Positions 43,878-52,438 of a DNA stretch of 64,000 nucleotides are shown here, piece by piece. The notes beneath the pieces were generated by a model. It did no database searches. It saw only the letters and a list, made by a program, of their open reading frames with translations, and was not told the origin of the DNA. A program made the translations under genes and the position numbers. Every line of letters starts with the position of its first letter. Within the stretch, counting starts at the first letter, position 1. The stretch comes from Streptomyces nodosus (GTDB taxonomy: Bacteria; Actinomycetota; Actinomycetes; Streptomycetales; Streptomycetaceae): contig NZ_CP023747.1 of NCBI RefSeq assembly GCF_008704995.1, positions 4,309,501 to 4,373,500 of the forward strand, read 5' to 3'.

Positions 43878-44888
43878 GTGACCGTCGTCGGGCCGTTCGG
43901 GCTGAGCGTGCGGGACCAGGCCCTGGAAGCCGATGTCCAGGCCGGAATGGCCGCTGTCGAGGAGGGGCTGCTCGCCGCCACCAAGAGCGAGGTCCCCTTC
44001 ATCACGGGGGCCGCGCAGCATCTCGTCCGCGCGGGCGGGAAGCGGTTCCGGCCGCTGCTGGTGATGCTCGCGGCGCAGTTCGGCGACCCGTATGCGCCCG
44101 GTGTGGTGCCCTCGGCCGTGGTCGTGGAGCTCACCCACCTCGCCACGCTGTACCACGACGATGTGATGGACGAGGCCGAGGTACGCCGCGGGGTGGACAG
44201 CGCGAACAGTCGCTGGGGTAATTCGGTCGCGGTCCTCACGGGTGATTTCCTCTTCGCCCGCGCGTCGCACATCCTGGCCGATCTCGGCCCTGAGGCGGTC
44301 CGCATCCAGGCCGAGGCGTTCGAGCGGCTGGTCACCGGCCAGATCCTGGAGACGGCCGGCCCCCGGGACGGCCGCGACCCCGTGGAGCACTATCTGGACG
44401 TCCTCAGCGGCAAGACGGGCTCGCTGATGGCGGTGGCGTGCCGCTTCGGGGCCATGATGTCGGGCGCCGACGAGACGGTCGTGGATGTGCTCACCCAGTA
44501 CGGCGAGCGACTGGGCGTGGCCTTCCAGCTGGCCGACGACGTCCTGGACATCGCCTCGGACTCGCACGAGTCCGGCAAGACCCCCGGTACGGATCTGCGT
44601 GAGGGCATCGCCACCCTCCCGGTCCTGCATCTGCGCGAGCGCGCGGAACGGCTGGGGCTGCCCGAGGACCTCGCCCTGTGCGCGCTCCTGGACTCGGACC
44701 TCACCGACGACGCCCGGCACGCCGAGGCCCTCGCCGGGCTCCGCGTCCACCCGGCCCTGGAGCAGGCCCGCCGCGACACGATCCGCTATGCGGAGGACGC
44801 CCGCGCGGCCCTGGCTCCGCTGCCGGAGTGCGGCGCCCGGGCGTCCCTGATGGAGCTGTGCGACGCGGTGGTGCACCGGGCCGGCTGA
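43878..44888 (+). CDS. Polyprenyl diphosphate synthase (long-chain trans-prenyltransferase)
   Basis: A 336-residue all-alpha prenyltransferase that extends an allylic diphosphate with isopentenyl diphosphate units. The first aspartate-rich motif is DDVMD in ATLYHDDVMDEAEVRRG, and the second is DDVLD in FQLADDVLDIA. The GGKRFRPLL diphosphate-binding segment and KTGSLMAVA are present. Residues before the first motif (ATLYH) are small, consistent with a long product such as the menaquinone side chain. The GTG follows CAGGAG. The menaquinone context of the window supports this role, but product length is inferred. Confidence 0.93.
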   Translation: MTVVGPFGLSVRDQALEADVQAGMAAVEEGLLAATKSEVPFITGAAQHLVRAGGKRFRPLLVMLAAQFGDPYAPGVVPSAVVVELTHLATLYHDDVMDEAEVRRGVDSANSRWGNSVAVLTGDFLFARASHILADLGPEAVRIQAEAFERLVTGQILETAGPRDGRDPVEHYLDVLSGKTGSLMAVACRFGAMMSGADETVVDVLTQYGERLGVAFQLADDVLDIASDSHESGKTPGTDLREGIATLPVLHLRERAERLGLPEDLALCALLDSDLTDDARHAEALAGLRVHPALEQARRDTIRYAEDARAALAPLPECGARASLMELCDAVVHRAG

Positions 44889-44922
44889 GAAGGCCGCCGG
44901 GACGGGCGCGTTGCCGGCCACC

Positions 44923-44938
44923 GGGACGGCCGCGTCCC
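44923..44938 (+). terminator. Possible terminator after the polyprenyl synthase gene
   Basis: GGGACG pairs with CGTCCC around a 4-base loop, 35 bases after the stop. The stem is only 6 bp. The rest of the 308-bp gap (to 45196) is G-rich with several ACGGGAC copies and holds no gene I can support. Confidence 0.4.
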
Positions 44939-45196
44939 CGTACGGGACCGGGCAGGGGCGCCCGGCCAGGGGAAGTACCAGGGAAGTCCGAGGCGCCCCC
45001 TACGGGACGGGTCAGGGGGCCGGACCGTCATGTCATACCGCAGGATTACGCGGAGTTGAGTCCGTGGTCTGACGCTTCTCCCCGGCCGATTTGGTCAGAT
45101 GAGAAGCACCACCTCACCGGAGTCCGGGTGAGAATGGCGGCGCAGGGGTGGGGCACATGGACGAAGGCCGCCGCCGATGACGGAGGTAAGGCAGAC

Positions 45197-46456
45197 ATGG
45201 CACCGTACGCATCCGACGACAGCACACCCGCCGGGGAGGTCGAGGACGTACGCGACGGCCGGCGCACGGCCGCGCGGTACGTCGTCCCGGTGACGGTGGT
45301 GGGAGTGGCCGCGGCGACGATCGGGCTCGCCCCGGCGTTCGCCGGATCCGGCGACCCCGATCTGCCGAAGATCAGCGCGCAGCAGCTCATCCAGAAGATC
45401 GCCGATTCCGACGTCGAACAGTTGTCGGGCACGGTGAAGATCAGCACCGATCTGGGCCTGCCCGACCTGGGCGGCCTGGCGGACGGCCTCGGCGCGGGCG
45501 CCCTCTCCCAGGGCGCGGGCGGCAAGGACGGCTCGGCCGCCGACCCCAGCTCCAAGCTGATGGAACTGGCCGCCGGCACCCACACCGTGCGGGTGGCCAC
45601 CGACGGCCAGGACAAGCAGAAGCTCTCGCTCGTCGAGAAGGCCGCCGAGTACAGCGTCATCCGCAACGGCGACGACGTATGGGCGTACGACAGCGCGTCC
45701 AACGAGGCGTACCACGCGTCCGGAGCGGGTGAGCACCGGGACGGCGGCACGGCGCCCGAGGACGTGCCGGCCACCCCGAAGGACTTCGCCGAACAGGCCC
45801 TGAAGGCCGCGGACGAGACCACCTCGGTGACGGTGGACGGCACGGCCCAGATCGCCGGGCGGGACGCCTACAAACTGCTCATCAGGCCGAAGCAGTCGGG
45901 CACCACGGTCGGGGCCGTCAGCATCGCGGTGGACGCGAAGACGGGGCTGCCGCTGAAGTTCACCCTGACCCCGGCGACGGGCGGCGCGGCCGTCCTGGAC
46001 GCGGGCTTCACCGAGGTCTCCTTCGCCAGGCCGGCCGCGTCGACGTTCGACTTCACGCCGCCCAAGGGCACGAAGGTCACCCAGGGCGACGAACTGAAGG
46101 GCGAGCGGCACGCGGTGCGGCCCCAGGACGAGAAGGGCTCGTCGAAGGGTCGTCACGAGAAGAACGGGCAGAAGGCGGCCGAGGACGCCGGGCGCAGGAC
46201 CATCGGCGAGGGCTGGAACACCATCGTCGTGTTCGACACCGGCGCCGAGGGCGGGGTGCCCTCGGGTGCGGCGGCCGACGGGGGCGCCGTCGGCGGGTTC
46301 CTGAACTCGCTCGGCGACCATGTCAAGGGCAGCTTCGGCTCGGGCACGGTGTTCTCCACCCGCCTGGTCAACGCCCTGATCACGGACGACGGCACGGTGT
46401 ATGCGGGCGCGGTCACCAAGGACGCGCTGGTGAAGGCGGCGAACGCGGGCAAGTAG
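45197..46456 (+). CDS. LolA-like exported/anchored protein
   Basis: A 419-residue protein. A charged cytosolic stretch is followed by a hydrophobic segment (VVPVTVVGVAAATIGLAPAFA, about 27-48) that may be a signal peptide or anchor. The extracytoplasmic part has the LolA/LppX/VioE-like fold pattern: SAQQLIQKIADSDVEQLSGTVKISTDLGLP, then YSVIRNGDDVWAYDSASNEAYH, DAYKLLIRPKQ, and TGLPLKFTLTPA. In Gram-positives, such proteins may carry lipids or monitor the membrane. GGAGGT lies 9 bases before the ATG. An ABC exporter follows within 45 bases and is probably co-transcribed, suggesting a shared lipid or envelope role. Confidence 0.85.
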   Translation: MAPYASDDSTPAGEVEDVRDGRRTAARYVVPVTVVGVAAATIGLAPAFAGSGDPDLPKISAQQLIQKIADSDVEQLSGTVKISTDLGLPDLGGLADGLGAGALSQGAGGKDGSAADPSSKLMELAAGTHTVRVATDGQDKQKLSLVEKAAEYSVIRNGDDVWAYDSASNEAYHASGAGEHRDGGTAPEDVPATPKDFAEQALKAADETTSVTVDGTAQIAGRDAYKLLIRPKQSGTTVGAVSIAVDAKTGLPLKFTLTPATGGAAVLDAGFTEVSFARPAASTFDFTPPKGTKVTQGDELKGERHAVRPQDEKGSSKGRHEKNGQKAAEDAGRRTIGEGWNTIVVFDTGAEGGVPSGAAADGGAVGGFLNSLGDHVKGSFGSGTVFSTRLVNALITDDGTVYAGAVTKDALVKAANAGK

Positions 46457-46500
46457 ACCGCGCGGGGGACCGCGTGCGGACGGTACGAGCGGGAGAGCCC

Positions 46501-47517
46501 ATGGAGGAACGGTCCGCCGCGGAAGCGGACGCGGAGAGAGCACCGGGAGCGGATCCGGCAGCGGATCCGGTGGCGAGCGGCCGGGACGCACCGGTCATCG
46601 TCACCCGCGCCCTCACCAAGCGCTACCGCGGCGGACAACTCGCCGTGGACGGGCTCGATCTGACCGTCCCGGCGGGCAGCGTCTTCGGTTTCCTCGGGCC
46701 GAACGGCTCCGGCAAGACCACCACCATCCGCATGCTGATGGGCCTGATCGAGCCCACCTCGGGCACGGCGCGCGTACTGGGGCGGCCCATGCCCCGCGCC
46801 GCGCGCGCCGTGCTCCCGCATGTCGGCGCCCTCATCGAGGGCCCGGCCCCGTACGGCTTCCTCTCCGGCCGCGACAACCTGCTGCGGTACGACGCCGCCG
46901 ACCCCACCGCCGACCCGCGCACCCGGCGCGCACGCGTCGCGGAGGCGCTGGACCGGGTCGGCCTCACGGCGGCGGCCGGCAAGAAGGCGAAGGCGTACTC
47001 CCTGGGCATGAAACAGCGCCTCGGTCTCGCGGCGGCGCTGCTGCGGCCCCGGGCGCTCCTCGTCCTGGACGAGCCGACCAACGGCCTCGACCCGCAGGGC
47101 ATGCGGGAGATCCGTTCCCTGGTGCGGGAGCTCGCCGACGACGGCACGACCGTCTTTCTCTCCTCCCATCTGCTCGACGAGATCGAGCAGGTCTGCACCC
47201 ATGCCGCGGTGATGGCCCGCGGCCGGCTGATCACCCAGGGCGCGGTGGCGGACCTGGCGGCCCGGGCGCGTGGCCGCCTTGTGGTGACGACCCCGGACCC
47301 GGGAGAGGCGGCCCGTGTCCTGAAGGAACAGGGCGTGGCCGATGTGGTGGTGGCGGAGAACCGGGTGACCGGCGAACCCCCGGACCGGGACATGGCCGAG
47401 GTGAACGCCGCGCTGGTGCGTGCCGGGGTCCGCGTCCGCGGCTTCGGCGTCGAACGAGCCTCACTGGAGGACGCCTTCGTGGAACTGACGGGGGAGGGCT
47501 TCGATGTCGCGGGCTGA
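46501..47517 (+). CDS. ABC transporter ATP-binding protein
   Basis: A 338-residue nucleotide-binding subunit of an ABC-2 exporter. Walker A is GPNGSGKTT, the signature is YSLGMKQRL, Walker B is LLVLDEPTNGLDP, and the switch His is in LSSHLLDE. An acidic/Ala-rich extension of about 30 residues precedes the ABC domain, and about 90 residues follow it (VTGEPPDRDMAEVNAALVRAGVRV). The ATG at 46501 follows GGGAGAG, and a GTG at 46474 is a weaker alternative. It overlaps the permease gene by 14 bases. Confidence 0.94.
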   Translation: MEERSAAEADAERAPGADPAADPVASGRDAPVIVTRALTKRYRGGQLAVDGLDLTVPAGSVFGFLGPNGSGKTTTIRMLMGLIEPTSGTARVLGRPMPRAARAVLPHVGALIEGPAPYGFLSGRDNLLRYDAADPTADPRTRRARVAEALDRVGLTAAAGKKAKAYSLGMKQRLGLAAALLRPRALLVLDEPTNGLDPQGMREIRSLVRELADDGTTVFLSSHLLDEIEQVCTHAAVMARGRLITQGAVADLAARARGRLVVTTPDPGEAARVLKEQGVADVVVAENRVTGEPPDRDMAEVNAALVRAGVRVRGFGVERASLEDAFVELTGEGFDVAG

Positions 47518-48400
47518 GCCGGCCGAGGCGAGCAGGGTCCCGCTCGCCGGGCGGCCGAACCCCTTGTGGACCTTCGGACTGCTGCGCGACGAACTGCTGG
47601 TCACCTTCCGGCGCTGGCGCACCCTCGCCCTGCTGGCGGTGCTGGCCGCCGTGCCGGTCCTGGTCGGGATCGCCGTCAGGATCGAGACGAGCGGGGGTTC
47701 CGGCGCCGGAGGTCGGGGCGGTGACGGGGGTCCGGCGTTCATCGCACAGATCACCAACAACGGGCTGTTCCTGGTCTTCACCGCCCTGGCCGCCACGCTC
47801 CCGTTCTTTCTGCCGATGGCGATCGGGGTCGTCGCGGGGGACGCCGTCGCGGGCGAGGCGAACTCCGGGACCCTGCGCTACCTCCTGGTCGCCCCCGCGG
47901 GCCGTACCCGTCTGCTGCTCACCAAGTACGCGACCGTCATGGCCTTCTGCCTCGTCGCCACCCTGGTCGTCGCGGTCTCGGCGCTGGCCATGGGGGCCCT
48001 GCTCTTCCCGCTCGGCGATCTGACGACGATCTCGGGCACCCGGATCGGCTTCTCCGAGGGACTGGTCAGGGCCCTGCTGATCGCGCTGGTCGTCGCCGCC
48101 TCCCTGATCGGCGTGGCGGCCCTGGGGCTGTTCGTCTCCACCCTCACCCACAGCGGTGTCGCGGCGATGGCGACCACGGTCGGCCTGCTGATCACCGCTC
48201 AGATCCTGGACCAGATACCGCAGCTGCACGCGATCCAGCCCTATCTCTTCCCGCACTACTGGCTGTCCTTCGCCGACCTCGTGCGTGACCCGGTCTACTG
48301 GGACGACCTGGTCCGCAACCTCGGCCTCCAGGCCCTGTACGCACTGGTCTTCGGCTCGGCGGCCTGGGCGCGCTTCACCACCAAGGACATCACCGCATAG
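47504..48400 (+). CDS. ABC-2 transporter permease
   Basis: A 298-residue membrane protein with about six helices. The region FFLPMAIGVVAGDAVAGEANSGTLRYLLVAPAGRTRLLLTKY is the conserved ABC-2 coupling segment. It pairs with the preceding ATPase, with which its reading frame overlaps. The cargo is unknown. The upstream LolA-like gene suggests a lipid or cell-envelope substrate, but this is inference. The stop is 12 bases from the convergent NUDIX stop. Confidence 0.92.
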   Translation: MSRAEPAEASRVPLAGRPNPLWTFGLLRDELLVTFRRWRTLALLAVLAAVPVLVGIAVRIETSGGSGAGGRGGDGGPAFIAQITNNGLFLVFTALAATLPFFLPMAIGVVAGDAVAGEANSGTLRYLLVAPAGRTRLLLTKYATVMAFCLVATLVVAVSALAMGALLFPLGDLTTISGTRIGFSEGLVRALLIALVVAASLIGVAALGLFVSTLTHSGVAAMATTVGLLITAQILDQIPQLHAIQPYLFPHYWLSFADLVRDPVYWDDLVRNLGLQALYALVFGSAAWARFTTKDITA

Positions 48401-48412
48401 GGTCCGCCGACG

Positions 48413-48952
48413 TCAGCCGGTGCCCTGGGACAGGTCCAGCAGGAGCGCCATCACCCCCACCAGGGTGGCGCTGCTGACGATCTCCCCGCGTTCGATCATG
48501 GCTCGCACCACCGGCAACGGGATCCACTCCAGACGGTCCGACTCATTGCGTTCGGTGGGCTCGCCGACGCGGACGGCGTCCCGGGTACGGAAGAGGAAGT
48601 GCCGGGAGTCGGTGATGCCGGCCGCGGGCTGGGCGTGGACGAGCGGCCGGAGGGAGCCCGCGCGCCAGCCGGTCTCCTCCTCGAGCTCGCGTGCCGCCGC
48701 TTCGGCGGGCGTCTCCCCGTCCTCGACGAGCCCCATGGGCAGCTCCCAGGCCCAGGTGTCCGTGACAAAGCGGTGGCGCCACATCATCAGGACCCGTCCC
48801 GCGTCGTCGACGGCGGCGGTGACGGCGACATCCCGGAGCCGGACCACGTGATAGTCACCCCGCGTCCTGTCGGGCTGCTCGACGTCCAGGGCGCGCAGCC
48901 GTACCCAGGGCGTGTCGTACAGCGGACGCTCTCCATGGACGGTCCAACGCAT
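48413..48952 (-). CDS. NUDIX hydrolase
   Basis: A 179-residue pyrophosphohydrolase. The Nudix box GLVEDGETPAEAAARELEEETGW is complete, with the REEEEG-type metal ligands. The N-terminal WTVHGERPLYDTPWVRLRALDVEQPD and the FLFRTRDAVRVGEPTERNE loop resemble ADP-ribose or nucleoside-diphosphate-sugar pyrophosphatases. The ATG at 48952 has GGGGG upstream. Confidence 0.92.
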   Translation of the reverse strand: MRWTVHGERPLYDTPWVRLRALDVEQPDRTRGDYHVVRLRDVAVTAAVDDAGRVLMMWRHRFVTDTWAWELPMGLVEDGETPAEAAARELEEETGWRAGSLRPLVHAQPAAGITDSRHFLFRTRDAVRVGEPTERNESDRLEWIPLPVVRAMIERGEIVSSATLVGVMALLLDLSQGTG

Positions 48953-49209
48953 GCGGTCCCCCTGGTGATGAACCCGACGACGGTGCTGGGACCCAGTGTG
49001 CGACCCGTTGGGCGCGAGGATCACCCTGCCTTCGCCGAGGAGACGCAGGGGGTGCGGGACGTGCGGCGTGGCGTCGCGCCAGCCCCGGCCCGAGACCCCC
49101 GGGTTCTGGAGCGAGCCCGTTACGCCACGGTGACGTGAGACGGTGGACGGGCGGACACACTTGGCGGTGAGCGTGTGACCGGCCCCGGCGCATCACAGTG
49201 AGGGAACAG

Positions 49210-51228
49210 ATGCCTCGACCCAGCGATGAGAAGCGGGAGCAGAAGCGTCCTGCGTCCCCGGCCGCCCCGGCGGCGGCGCCGATCGAGGTACGGGTCCCCG
49301 CGTCCGGCCCGGGGGCGGGCGGTGCGTCGATCGACGGCGTACCGGTCTTCGCGGCCCGGGGCGAGGAGATCCAGCAGGCGGTCCTGAGCCGCCTCCATCG
49401 CATCGCCCTGGCCACCGGACGCTCCGTCAGGGCCACGATCCGGGACGAGCGGATCGGGTTCGTGGTGCCGATCCTGGTCTCGGTGGACGGGGCGAGCGAG
49501 TTCGCGGGGGAACCGGTACGGACGGGAACCCCCGGGACACCGGCCCCCGGACCGGAGGGAGAGACGCCCGTGTCGCCTCTGCCGGTGGGGTCGGAGGGGC
49601 GGGTGTCCGTGTCGCCTCTGCCGCCAGGGTCGGAGGAGCGGGCGTCCGTGCTGCTTCCGTCGCCGGGGTCGGAGGAGCGTCCGCCGGTGCCGCCTCTGCC
49701 GCCGGGACCGGAGGGACGGGCGTCTGTGCCGCCTCTGCCGCCAGGGTCGGAGGAGCGGGCGTCCGTGCTGCTTCCGTCGCCGGAGTCGGAGGAGCGTCCG
49801 CCGGTGCCGCCTCTGCCGCCGGGACCGGAAGGGCGGGCGTCTGTGCCGCCCCTGCCGACCGCGCCGCCGGGGGGCAGGCCCTTGTCCGACCCTGCCCCGC
49901 CCCGTGAGGCGGAGCGGCCGTGGCGCGAGGGGCCGACGTATGTCCCGCGCCAGGCCGAGGAGCCGGTGACGGTGGACGAGGTCCCGACGGTTCCGCTGCA
50001 AGTGGTTCCCGAGGCGAGGCCGGGCCCCCGGCTGCGACCGGACCACCCGTCGGCTCCGCACCCGGGCCCCGCGCGGCGGGTCCAGCCGACGCCGCCGGAC
50101 GACTCGGAACCGACGCAGGTCCTGCGGGCCCTTTTCGTGAGGGCGCCGGGCGCCGCCGGACCGGAGCCGGCACCCCCGCCCGGGCCGCGCCCCGCTGTCG
50201 CCCGGCAGTCCCAGGAGGCTCGGCCCCCCTCGCCGCCCCGGCGGCCCGAGCAGCCGGGGCAGCCCGTGTCGCCCCCTGAGCCGGTCCCCGTCCCCCCTGC
50301 GCCCGCGGAGGGCACGCCCGTACGTCCCGGCGGCACCGTCGCCACCTCTGTGCTGCGGGCCGTGCCCGAGCGGGCGCCGTTGATCAGTGCGACCTCGGGC
50401 CCGGCGCAGATGCTGCCGGGGCAGGGCGCCGCCCCCGCGGGTGTCGTCTCCGCACCGACGGGGGTGTTCGGGCCGCCGCCCGTGATCACCACGCCCGTGG
50501 AGCCGGAACCGGCCCCCGTCTGGAGGGCGCCGGAGACCGGACCGGACGAACCGAAGACGCTCAGGCCCGACTTCGAGTCCGACCCCGGCTTGTCTTCCGC
50601 CTCCGAGTGGAGGCCGCCCCCGGCCCCGGGGACCGCTCCCGTCGCCGAGGCCGGGGAGGAGGAGGTCAAGGAGCCGCCCGTGCGGGAGTTCGACGTGGCC
50701 GAGTCGATGCTCGCGCCCGAGTCGGGGACCGAGAGGCCCGGCGGTGCCGCGGGCCCGGTCGCGGAGTCCATGGCCCGGATCAGCACGGCCGTGCAGCAGG
50801 GCCGTATCGAGGAGGCCACCGAACTCGCGGAGCTGGCCGTCACCGAGGCCTTGGCCGGCCTGGGCGCCGAACACCTCGATGTGGTCCGTCTGCGCGAACT
50901 CACCGCGTACATCGCCTACCTGGCCGGAGACGCCCCGCGTTCCTTCCAGCTTTCGCTCGACCTGGCCGGGCTCCGCCGGCGCCTGGGCGATCCGCGCGGT
51001 GCCTACGGCAATGTGCAGAGCGCGGCCGCCGCCTGGCGTGCGGTCCGCGATCCGGTCCAGGGACTGCGTCTCGGCCATGACCTCATCGCCGTATGGACCG
51101 AACTCGCCGCGGCCGAGGGCCCGGCCGCGGACGACCTCGACCCGCTCGAACGGGCCCGCAGCCGCATGGACCGCCTGGCCGCACGCGCCCGCGACGCCGC
51201 GGGCGGCACGCACCCCTCCCCGCGGTGA
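49210..51228 (+). CDS. Proline-rich protein with C-terminal TPR-like domain
   Basis: A 672-residue cytosolic protein. A short folded N-terminal part (about 20-100: EVRVPASGP...GVPVFAARGEEIQQAVLSRLHRIALATGRSVRATIRDERIGFVVPILVSVDG) is followed by about 400 residues of Pro/Glu/Ala-rich, probably disordered sequence. The C-terminal 160 residues are helical TPR-like (IEEATELAELAVTEALAGLGAEHLDVVRLRELTAYIAYLAGDAPRSFQLSLDLAGLRRRLGD). The disordered part has a nearly exact 39-residue tandem duplication. AGGGAA supports the ATG at 49210 over a GTG at 49198. The function is unknown; a scaffold is a reasonable guess. Confidence 0.82.
   Translation: MPRPSDEKREQKRPASPAAPAAAPIEVRVPASGPGAGGASIDGVPVFAARGEEIQQAVLSRLHRIALATGRSVRATIRDERIGFVVPILVSVDGASEFAGEPVRTGTPGTPAPGPEGETPVSPLPVGSEGRVSVSPLPPGSEERASVLLPSPGSEERPPVPPLPPGPEGRASVPPLPPGSEERASVLLPSPESEERPPVPPLPPGPEGRASVPPLPTAPPGGRPLSDPAPPREAERPWREGPTYVPRQAEEPVTVDEVPTVPLQVVPEARPGPRLRPDHPSAPHPGPARRVQPTPPDDSEPTQVLRALFVRAPGAAGPEPAPPPGPRPAVARQSQEARPPSPPRRPEQPGQPVSPPEPVPVPPAPAEGTPVRPGGTVATSVLRAVPERAPLISATSGPAQMLPGQGAAPAGVVSAPTGVFGPPPVITTPVEPEPAPVWRAPETGPDEPKTLRPDFESDPGLSSASEWRPPPAPGTAPVAEAGEEEVKEPPVREFDVAESMLAPESGTERPGGAAGPVAESMARISTAVQQGRIEEATELAELAVTEALAGLGAEHLDVVRLRELTAYIAYLAGDAPRSFQLSLDLAGLRRRLGDPRGAYGNVQSAAAAWRAVRDPVQGLRLGHDLIAVWTELAAAEGPAADDLDPLERARSRMDRLAARARDAAGGTHPSPR
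49621..49854 (+). repeat. 117-bp tandem duplication inside the proline-rich protein gene
   Basis: 49621-49737 and 49738-49854 are head-to-tail copies of 117 bp (39 codons). I count about four differences, so the event is recent or the copies are homogenised. Smaller related units (GSEERxxV, LPPGPEGRAS) flank them. The frame is kept. Confidence 0.9.
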
Positions 51229-51233
51229 GCCGA

Positions 51234-51260
51234 AGGGGCCGGGGCACGGCCCCGGCCCCT
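51234..51260. terminator. Terminator between convergent genes
   Basis: AGGGGCCGGGGC pairs perfectly with GCCCCGGCCCCT (12 bp) around a 3-base loop. It lies 5 bases after the proline-rich protein stop and 35 bases from the RarD stop. Confidence 0.75.
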
Positions 51261-51294
51261 GTCACCTCGACGGGCGCGCCCGCGCCATCGCGGA

Positions 51295-52308
51295 CTACGG
51301 CCTGGCGTCCACCGGTTGATCGGGCCCGGTCACCGAGCCCTCCGTGACCGGCGCCGCGCTCACCGCCGCGGTGGCGACGGAGCCGGGCACGGCGGCCCCG
51401 TTCCTGAGCGCACGCGCCCCCCGCCGGGCCATGCGCAGCGCGTCGCCGGTCAGCAGCACCAGCGCGATCCAGACCAGGCCGAAGCCCGCCCAGCGCTCCA
51501 GCGGCATCTCCTCGTGGAAGTAGAGGATGCCCAGCAGGAACTGGAACACCGGTGCGAGGTACTGGAGCAGCCCGAGCGTGGACAGCGGCACCCGGATCGC
51601 GGCGGCGCCGAAGCAGACCAGCGGAAGCGCGGTGACCAGACCGGTGGCGGCGAGCAGCGTCGCATGCCCGGCGCCCTCGGAGGTGAAGGTCGAGCCGCCG
51701 TGCGCGGTGAGCCACAGCAGATACGCCAGCGCCGGCACGAACTGCACGGCGGTCTCGGCCGCCAGCGACTCGATGCCGCCGAGGCTGACCTTCTTCTTCA
51801 CCAGACCGTAGGTGGCGAAGGTGACGGCGAGACACAGCGAGATCCACGGCGGGCGGCCGTAACCGATCGTCAGGACGAGGACGGCGGCGAAGCCCACCCC
51901 GACCGCCGCCCACTGGACGGGCCGCAGCCGTTCCTTCAGCAGCAGCACGCCCAGGGCTATGGTGACGAGCGGGTTGATGAAGTAGCCCAGTGAGGCCTCC
52001 ACCACATGGCCGCTGTTCACGGCCCAGATGTAGACGCCCCAGTTCACGGTGATGACCACCGCGGCCACCGTGACCAGCACCAGCTTGCGGGGCTGCCGCA
52101 GCAGTTCGCCCGCCCAGGCCCAGCGGCGCATCACCAGCAGGGCGACGGCGACGATCAGCAGGGACCAGACCATCCGGTGGGCGAGGATCTCCGCCGCGCC
52201 GGCGGGCCGCAGCAGTGGCCAGAAGAGGGGCACGATCCCCCACATCCCGTATGCCGCGAAGCCGTTCAGCAGACCTGTCCGCCGTTCACTTCTCGACTTC
52301 TCGGTCAC
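51295..52308 (-). CDS. rarD: EamA-family transporter RarD
   Basis: A 337-residue inner-membrane protein of the drug/metabolite transporter superfamily with about ten helices. The RarD subtype sequence is clear: GLLNGFAAYGMWGIVPLFWPLL, AEILAHRMVWSLL, NWGVYIWAVNSGHVVEASLGYFINPL, and LQYLAPVFQFLLGILYFHEEMPLERW. Export of metabolites or drugs is likely; the substrate is unknown. The GTG at 52308 has AGGAGG 6 bases upstream. A 54-bp palindrome ends 55 bases upstream of the start. Confidence 0.93.
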   Translation of the reverse strand: MTEKSRSERRTGLLNGFAAYGMWGIVPLFWPLLRPAGAAEILAHRMVWSLLIVAVALLVMRRWAWAGELLRQPRKLVLVTVAAVVITVNWGVYIWAVNSGHVVEASLGYFINPLVTIALGVLLLKERLRPVQWAAVGVGFAAVLVLTIGYGRPPWISLCLAVTFATYGLVKKKVSLGGIESLAAETAVQFVPALAYLLWLTAHGGSTFTSEGAGHATLLAATGLVTALPLVCFGAAAIRVPLSTLGLLQYLAPVFQFLLGILYFHEEMPLERWAGFGLVWIALVLLTGDALRMARRGARALRNGAAVPGSVATAAVSAAPVTEGSVTGPDQPVDARP

Positions 52309-52363
52309 GGGTCCCTCCTTCTCGCACGACTGTTCCTGGGCAGCATCCACGAAGGTAGCGCGA

Positions 52364-52417
52364 GCATCCCCGCCTGTCATACCCGTATGGGCATACGGTC
52401 ATGACAGGCGGGGATGC
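52364..52417. repeat. 54-bp near-perfect palindrome between qorB-like and rarD genes
   Basis: GCATCCCCGCCTGTCAT (52364-52380) and its exact reverse complement (52401-52417) flank an inner stem CCGTAT/ATACGG with a 4-base loop. Only two mismatched pairs occur over 54 bases. It is 22 bases past the qorB-like stop, so it may be that gene's terminator. It is far longer and less GC-pure than other terminators here, and a DNA-level role is possible. Confidence 0.75.
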
Positions 52418-52438
52418 CGGGTGGACCCTGCGAGGGGT

